Of a stretch of 64,000 bases of DNA, positions 60,201 through 64,000 are shown one piece after another. Each line of letters starts with the position of its first letter. Position 1 is the stretch's first letter. The notes beneath the pieces were generated by a model. It made no database searches. It worked only from the letters and a program-made list of their open reading frames with translations, and was not told where the DNA came from. The stretch is from Amaranthus tricolor (lineage: Eukaryota; Streptophyta; Magnoliopsida; Caryophyllales; Amaranthaceae): positions 5,746,001 through 5,810,000 of the forward strand of contig NC_080058.1 in assembly GCF_026212465.1 (NCBI RefSeq), given 5' to 3'. The position numbers were made by a program, and so were the translations under genes.

Positions 60201-63057
60201 TAATATAAAAGGACAACTTCTTGTAGAGGCCATTGGGTTTCATGGTTCATTTTCCTTTTTGATTTGAAAACTACTAATCCGTTACAGTAGTTTCTTTCAC
60301 TGGTCCAAAGCAATCCATTTTAATCAAGTACATTCAAACCCACTCTCATCGAGGAACCCATTCAGCACTTCTATGACGTTTTTACCTCAAGTATTGGGTC
60401 CTTCACACTTAGGCACAAGTAGGAAATTGGTGATTATAGACTTCATTTTGGTTCACAATCTAGAGATTTGTTCACTAAATAGCCGAACACTGGACACGGA
60501 TCCATTCTCAACATGGATATACGAGCCTAACTAACATAGCACCTTACAACATCAATTAGAGCTCAATTGCACACCAAATCCGTGAAGCCATGAAGTCATA
60601 ACTCCATTGACATTGAAAATGAATCCAATAATGGCCTTTAACATGCTTATTGAATAATAATTTCCAGCTCTTTCGAAACATCCTTAGGAATCAACCTTGG
60701 GACTATTGCTAAATTAGAAACTAAACATATTTTAATATCCCAATGCCGCTATAAACTAGAATTAAAGGTGACAAATTTCAGTAGCTCAAGAGATTATTCC
60801 AGGCCAATGAACATGATTTCATAACTTAATTATGTCAGCATGTGTGCTTGCATGGAAGACCCTCCTAACCCATATCCTTTCTAATCCCATTGATGGACCT
60901 TCCTCAATCCCAATTTTTAGCAAGTCCGCATGAAGGCATAAGTAGGAATTCATACAACGTTAAATTCAGGAAAATTTGTTTTACCATCAAAAACAAGGTA
61001 AGAGGAGAAAAAACATGTTTGATGTAAGCCACAACAAAGTATAATGCAGTAAAAATTTTAATTGCTTTAACAGTTAAATATAATTCAAAAAAAGCATTTT
61101 TAAAAAGAAAAAATGCATCCCAAATCGCATAACCAGTTAGCAAAAGCATATGAAATTCTAAAATGAATTGAGATAGGGATGAAGCTGCCCTGTATAACCC
61201 GAAAAAGAAAAGATATCAAGATAGGAGAAGAAAATAAAAGGAGCACACTTACTTCTTCTAAAGCAGCAGCCAAATCCTCTCTTGTTGGTGCATCAGAATC
61301 ATCAATTCCAAGTAACCTTCTTCGCTCAACTTCTCTAGCATCCTCGATTGAAATAGTCAACTTCACCTACAAAAATTAGCCAAAACATTGATCAAGAAAT
61401 AAGGAGTGCAACACATAACCCAACAGAAAGTCAGAAACACAAACAATTCTTCCTTTTCAATGCAAAAAAGGAAAAATTACTGCATTAAATTTCATATCAA
61501 ACAGACAAATTAGAACAAAAGTCCAAAATGGAAAGACAGGAAACACATCAGTACACCAAGTTGCTGAAACTACTCTTCGACATGAAAAATATAGATAATG
61601 TCTCAGCGTTCAAATTAGAACATGTATATACATAGATACAAAACATATCAAAGATGAAAACAGAATAACAAACAAGTATAATTAGGTTTACAATGTTTAA
61701 AATCAACAAAATAATTACCATATCCCATTTTGTAGTATTTTACATCATTTCATTATTTTCAAAAGAAATCCCACATATTTTTACCAAACAGACATGGCAA
61801 AGTGTTTTTCAATGTTCAACTGTCCATCAAAGTTCTTTCTAAACCAAATCTCTCCCCTTGCTATCCCTCAAGGCCACTATACTGGAAATGAACCATATTC
61901 AAACATGATTCAAGTATCTAGTTCAAGACTTCAAGTTCGAACAGCAGTTCAAGGGACAGTTATTTCCCATAATGGAATACGCTCTTGGGATGGAAATAGG
62001 GGATCATGGAGAGGCTACTTAAGGTGACAACGGAATGATGGGTGCGATTAGCTTCTTGGAGTTTCGCAAATAAAACACGGACTTAAATTTCATATAGAAT
62101 TCTGAAGTCCTTGAAGTTCTATAGTTTTATAGTGTTTTACCGCTAATTGCAAGCAAGCTGATGCCAGAAAACACGTATGTAATCAATGTCCAACACCATT
62201 TACTAATATATCTCTACTAAGGCACAAGGGAAGGATGAGGTTTATCTATGACTGCCTATACAAGGGAAAAAATATGTCATTATCTCAATACAATTAAGTA
62301 GCTCTCACCTGAACTCCCATCAAGATGGAGTTTTAAGGATTGAATGCACACAATACCATTATGTAGCTCTCACCACACATTTCTTTCATCCATTTCTTTG
62401 TCATACTTTTCCACAATCTAATACCAAAATTATAAACCCACCAAACTTACAATATAAGAAAATTAAGGTATAGAGTAGTATAAATAACAACCATCTGAAG
62501 AGTAGCGAATTTCTTATTCATGTAAATTATGTGATTAAAGATTAATCAAAACCAAAAATATTTATTAAACTAAGTAAGAATCAAGAAATAAAGCAAAATT
62601 ACGTAAGTACCTCTCCAAATAACATGTCCCTGTTCTTCTTCAGTAACTCCAATACCTAAACCAAAAAACAATTAGACATACAATAATATGAAATATAACT
62701 TTAAACATCGAAAATAAAAAATTAAAAGGGAAATAGGATTACTCTTTTGATTTGGCTAACGTATTCAAGATCTTCAGCAGTGGGTTCCACTTCATCTTCT
62801 TCAAAAGCTGTAGCAGTTGTCGCGTCTGAGCCATCTGCACCAACTCCGGTGAGCTGAATTGAACGACGGCGACGAGAGAGAAGATGATTGAAGGAAAGAG
62901 AGAAATTATTGTTTGGATATTTAGGGTTGCGATTGAAAGGAAGAGAGTTGCAGATATGGAATTTGGAATGGAAAGGATTCCATTGCCATAGAAGTGAAGG
63001 TGGAGTAGAAGATGATGATACGATGCGCACGGGCAGTTGTAACGGTTGCCAACCCAT
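57204..63057 (-). CDS. Y3IP1: Ycf3-interacting protein 1, chloroplastic
   Basis: Six exons in 5'-3' order: 63057-62743, 62655-62611, 61366-61253, 58793-58713, 57593-57426, 57293-57204. They sum to 813 nt, 270 residues, every intron phase 0. Y3IP1 works with the plastid-encoded Ycf3 in assembling photosystem I at the thylakoid. The start MGWQPLQLPVRIVSSSS and the Ser/Asn/Arg-rich first about 70 residues look like a transit peptide. The conserved body follows: EDLEYVSQIKRVLELLKKNR, then IEDAREVERRRLLGIDD, APTREDLAAALEEVNEGK, SLYAKATDTGIDPKVAAKRL and DVPPAVGYGALYLVTAFPV. One membrane helix at about 244-266 is close to the C-terminus (FYNSLQ). Length is near that of known orthologues. The in-frame codon upstream at 63072 is GTG, so the ATG at 63057 is the start. 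Confidence 0.95.
57858..58660. repeat. Tandem duplication of a roughly 400-bp unit in Y3IP1 intron 4
   Basis: Copy 1 (about 57858-58262) and copy 2 (about 58263-58660) align along their length. Shared blocks in order are CAAGCTCATGCAGTGG, TTGAATCTTCCATGTTTCTG, AGGGACAAACAGGC, AAATAGCGAGAGC, AATCAAACTTCCA, GAAATCTCCT, TGCAACAACATTC and TATAACTTGC. Divergence is scattered substitutions and small indels. Confidence 0.9.
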
Positions 63058-64000
63058 TTCCTTTTTCCTCACTAATTCTATCTTCCATCCTTTTTCTATC
63101 TTCCATCCTTTTTGTTGTGATTTATTTAGTGGTTCAAGGTTTAATTATTGATTGTTAGTAATAATGGTAAATTTTGCGTTAAGATATTATGGATGGTATC
63201 GTTAAACAAGGTTAAGACTTTAAGATTTTACAACAGTAGATAAAAATGACCCTTATAATTATAGCAAGTTTATTTTTTAAAAAAATAAATTAAAATAAAA
63301 TATCAAAAAAAAATTTAAAAATTTTCTGATTTTTTAGTTATTCAGAATTTTTTATGTAAATTTTCAAAAATTTTCCCTTATTTTACATTAATTTTTAATT
63401 TACTTTTTTTTGGTGAATTACCCAAGCTTACTCTAGACAACCCCATAAAGTTGGGATTATTCATGGTTAATCAATAGGTGAGATAAATATAGTAATATGA
63501 AAATGTTGGATTATTCTAGTTAATCTTTTCTTTTATTTATTCAGAGGTTCAAGGTTTAATAATGGTAAATTATATAATTAAAAAAAATGGTAAATTATAA
63601 TCGTCTTTTTATTTTGGGCATATAGATTAAGAAATTCGGTATAGTGGATTAAGATATTGAGGTATTTTAAAATAATATTATAATATAAAGAATAAAAATA
63701 ATAAAATATGATGCAAATTGAGCGACAAATATGCCTTTTGTCCATTGCAATTTTCAGGTTTGATTGCATTTTGCTATGTTTATCATTTATATTTAAATTC
63801 ATCACTTTGTTTTTTAAAAATGGTTTTACGTATTTCTACATAGATATGAAATTTATATCGTGTTAAGATGTTATGAACTGTGTTGTTAAACTAAATAAGG
63901 TTAAGATGTTACTTTACTAGATCAAAATGACCCTTTTAATCAAAATATAACAATATTAGAAAATTTGAAAAAAATAAGACTTTTTAATAACTTTATTCAA
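63058..64000. other. Upstream region of Y3IP1 with dispersed repeats; no gene seen
   Basis: The Y3IP1 promoter and leader lie at the left side. About 63130-63265 and 63857-63955 share GTTAAGAT(A/G)TTATG, GTTAAAC, AAGGTTAAGA and AAAATGACCCTT in the same order, so they are copies of one repeat. A segment at 63458-63522 (GGTTAATCA and TTGGATTATTCTAG words) matches one at about 43035-43108. Confidence 0.5.

Overview
This is nuclear DNA from a flowering plant, most likely a eudicot. It is AT-rich, its genes are split by many GT-AG introns, it holds degenerate plant retrotransposons and MITEs, and four of its five genes encode conserved plant or eukaryotic proteins. Two of those, a Ycf3-interacting protein 1 and an ABC1K kinase, are plastid proteins. 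I cannot name the species from sequence alone.

Five protein-coding genes can be built exon by exon with consistent reading phase. (1) 4268-11207 (+): an unnamed 425-residue secreted protein whose C-terminal half reads like the periplasmic substrate-binding (helical-backbone metal receptor) fold. (2) 14891-39243 (-): an ABC1K/aarF-type atypical kinase, 20 coding exons, 687 residues, spread over 24 kb by introns full of transposable elements. (3) 44013-49544 (+): translation initiation factor eIF3 subunit b, 11 coding exons, 709 residues. (4) 50655-55130 (-): a DUF3531 protein, 7 coding exons plus a non-coding leader exon, 303 residues. (5) 57204-63057 (-): Ycf3-interacting protein 1 (Y3IP1), 6 exons, 270 residues, a photosystem I assembly factor. 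Genes 2 and 3 are head-to-head across about 4.8 kb; genes 3 and 4 are tail-to-tail across about 1.1 kb.

The space between and within genes is mostly repeats. Those with recognisable boundaries are a solo LTR with a 5-bp target-site duplication (37145-37775), a tRNA-derived SINE with a 14-bp duplication (26219-26326), a hAT-like MITE with a perfect 8-bp duplication (53721-53905), a larger hAT-like MITE carrying a nested element with a 9-bp duplication (6684-7192), two Tourist/Harbinger-like MITEs with TTA/TAA duplications, and a 403-bp palindromic foldback element beside an RNase H-like retroelement remnant (55976-56378). LINE and Ty3/Gypsy coding fragments are also present.

The genes do not form a pathway. 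Genes 2, 4 and 5 have leaders or homologies that suggest plastid function, gene 3 is cytosolic translation, and gene 1 is secretory. The least ordinary item is gene 1, a secreted plant protein with signatures of a bacterial-type solute-binding fold. I saw no tRNA gene, rRNA, CRISPR array or operon.
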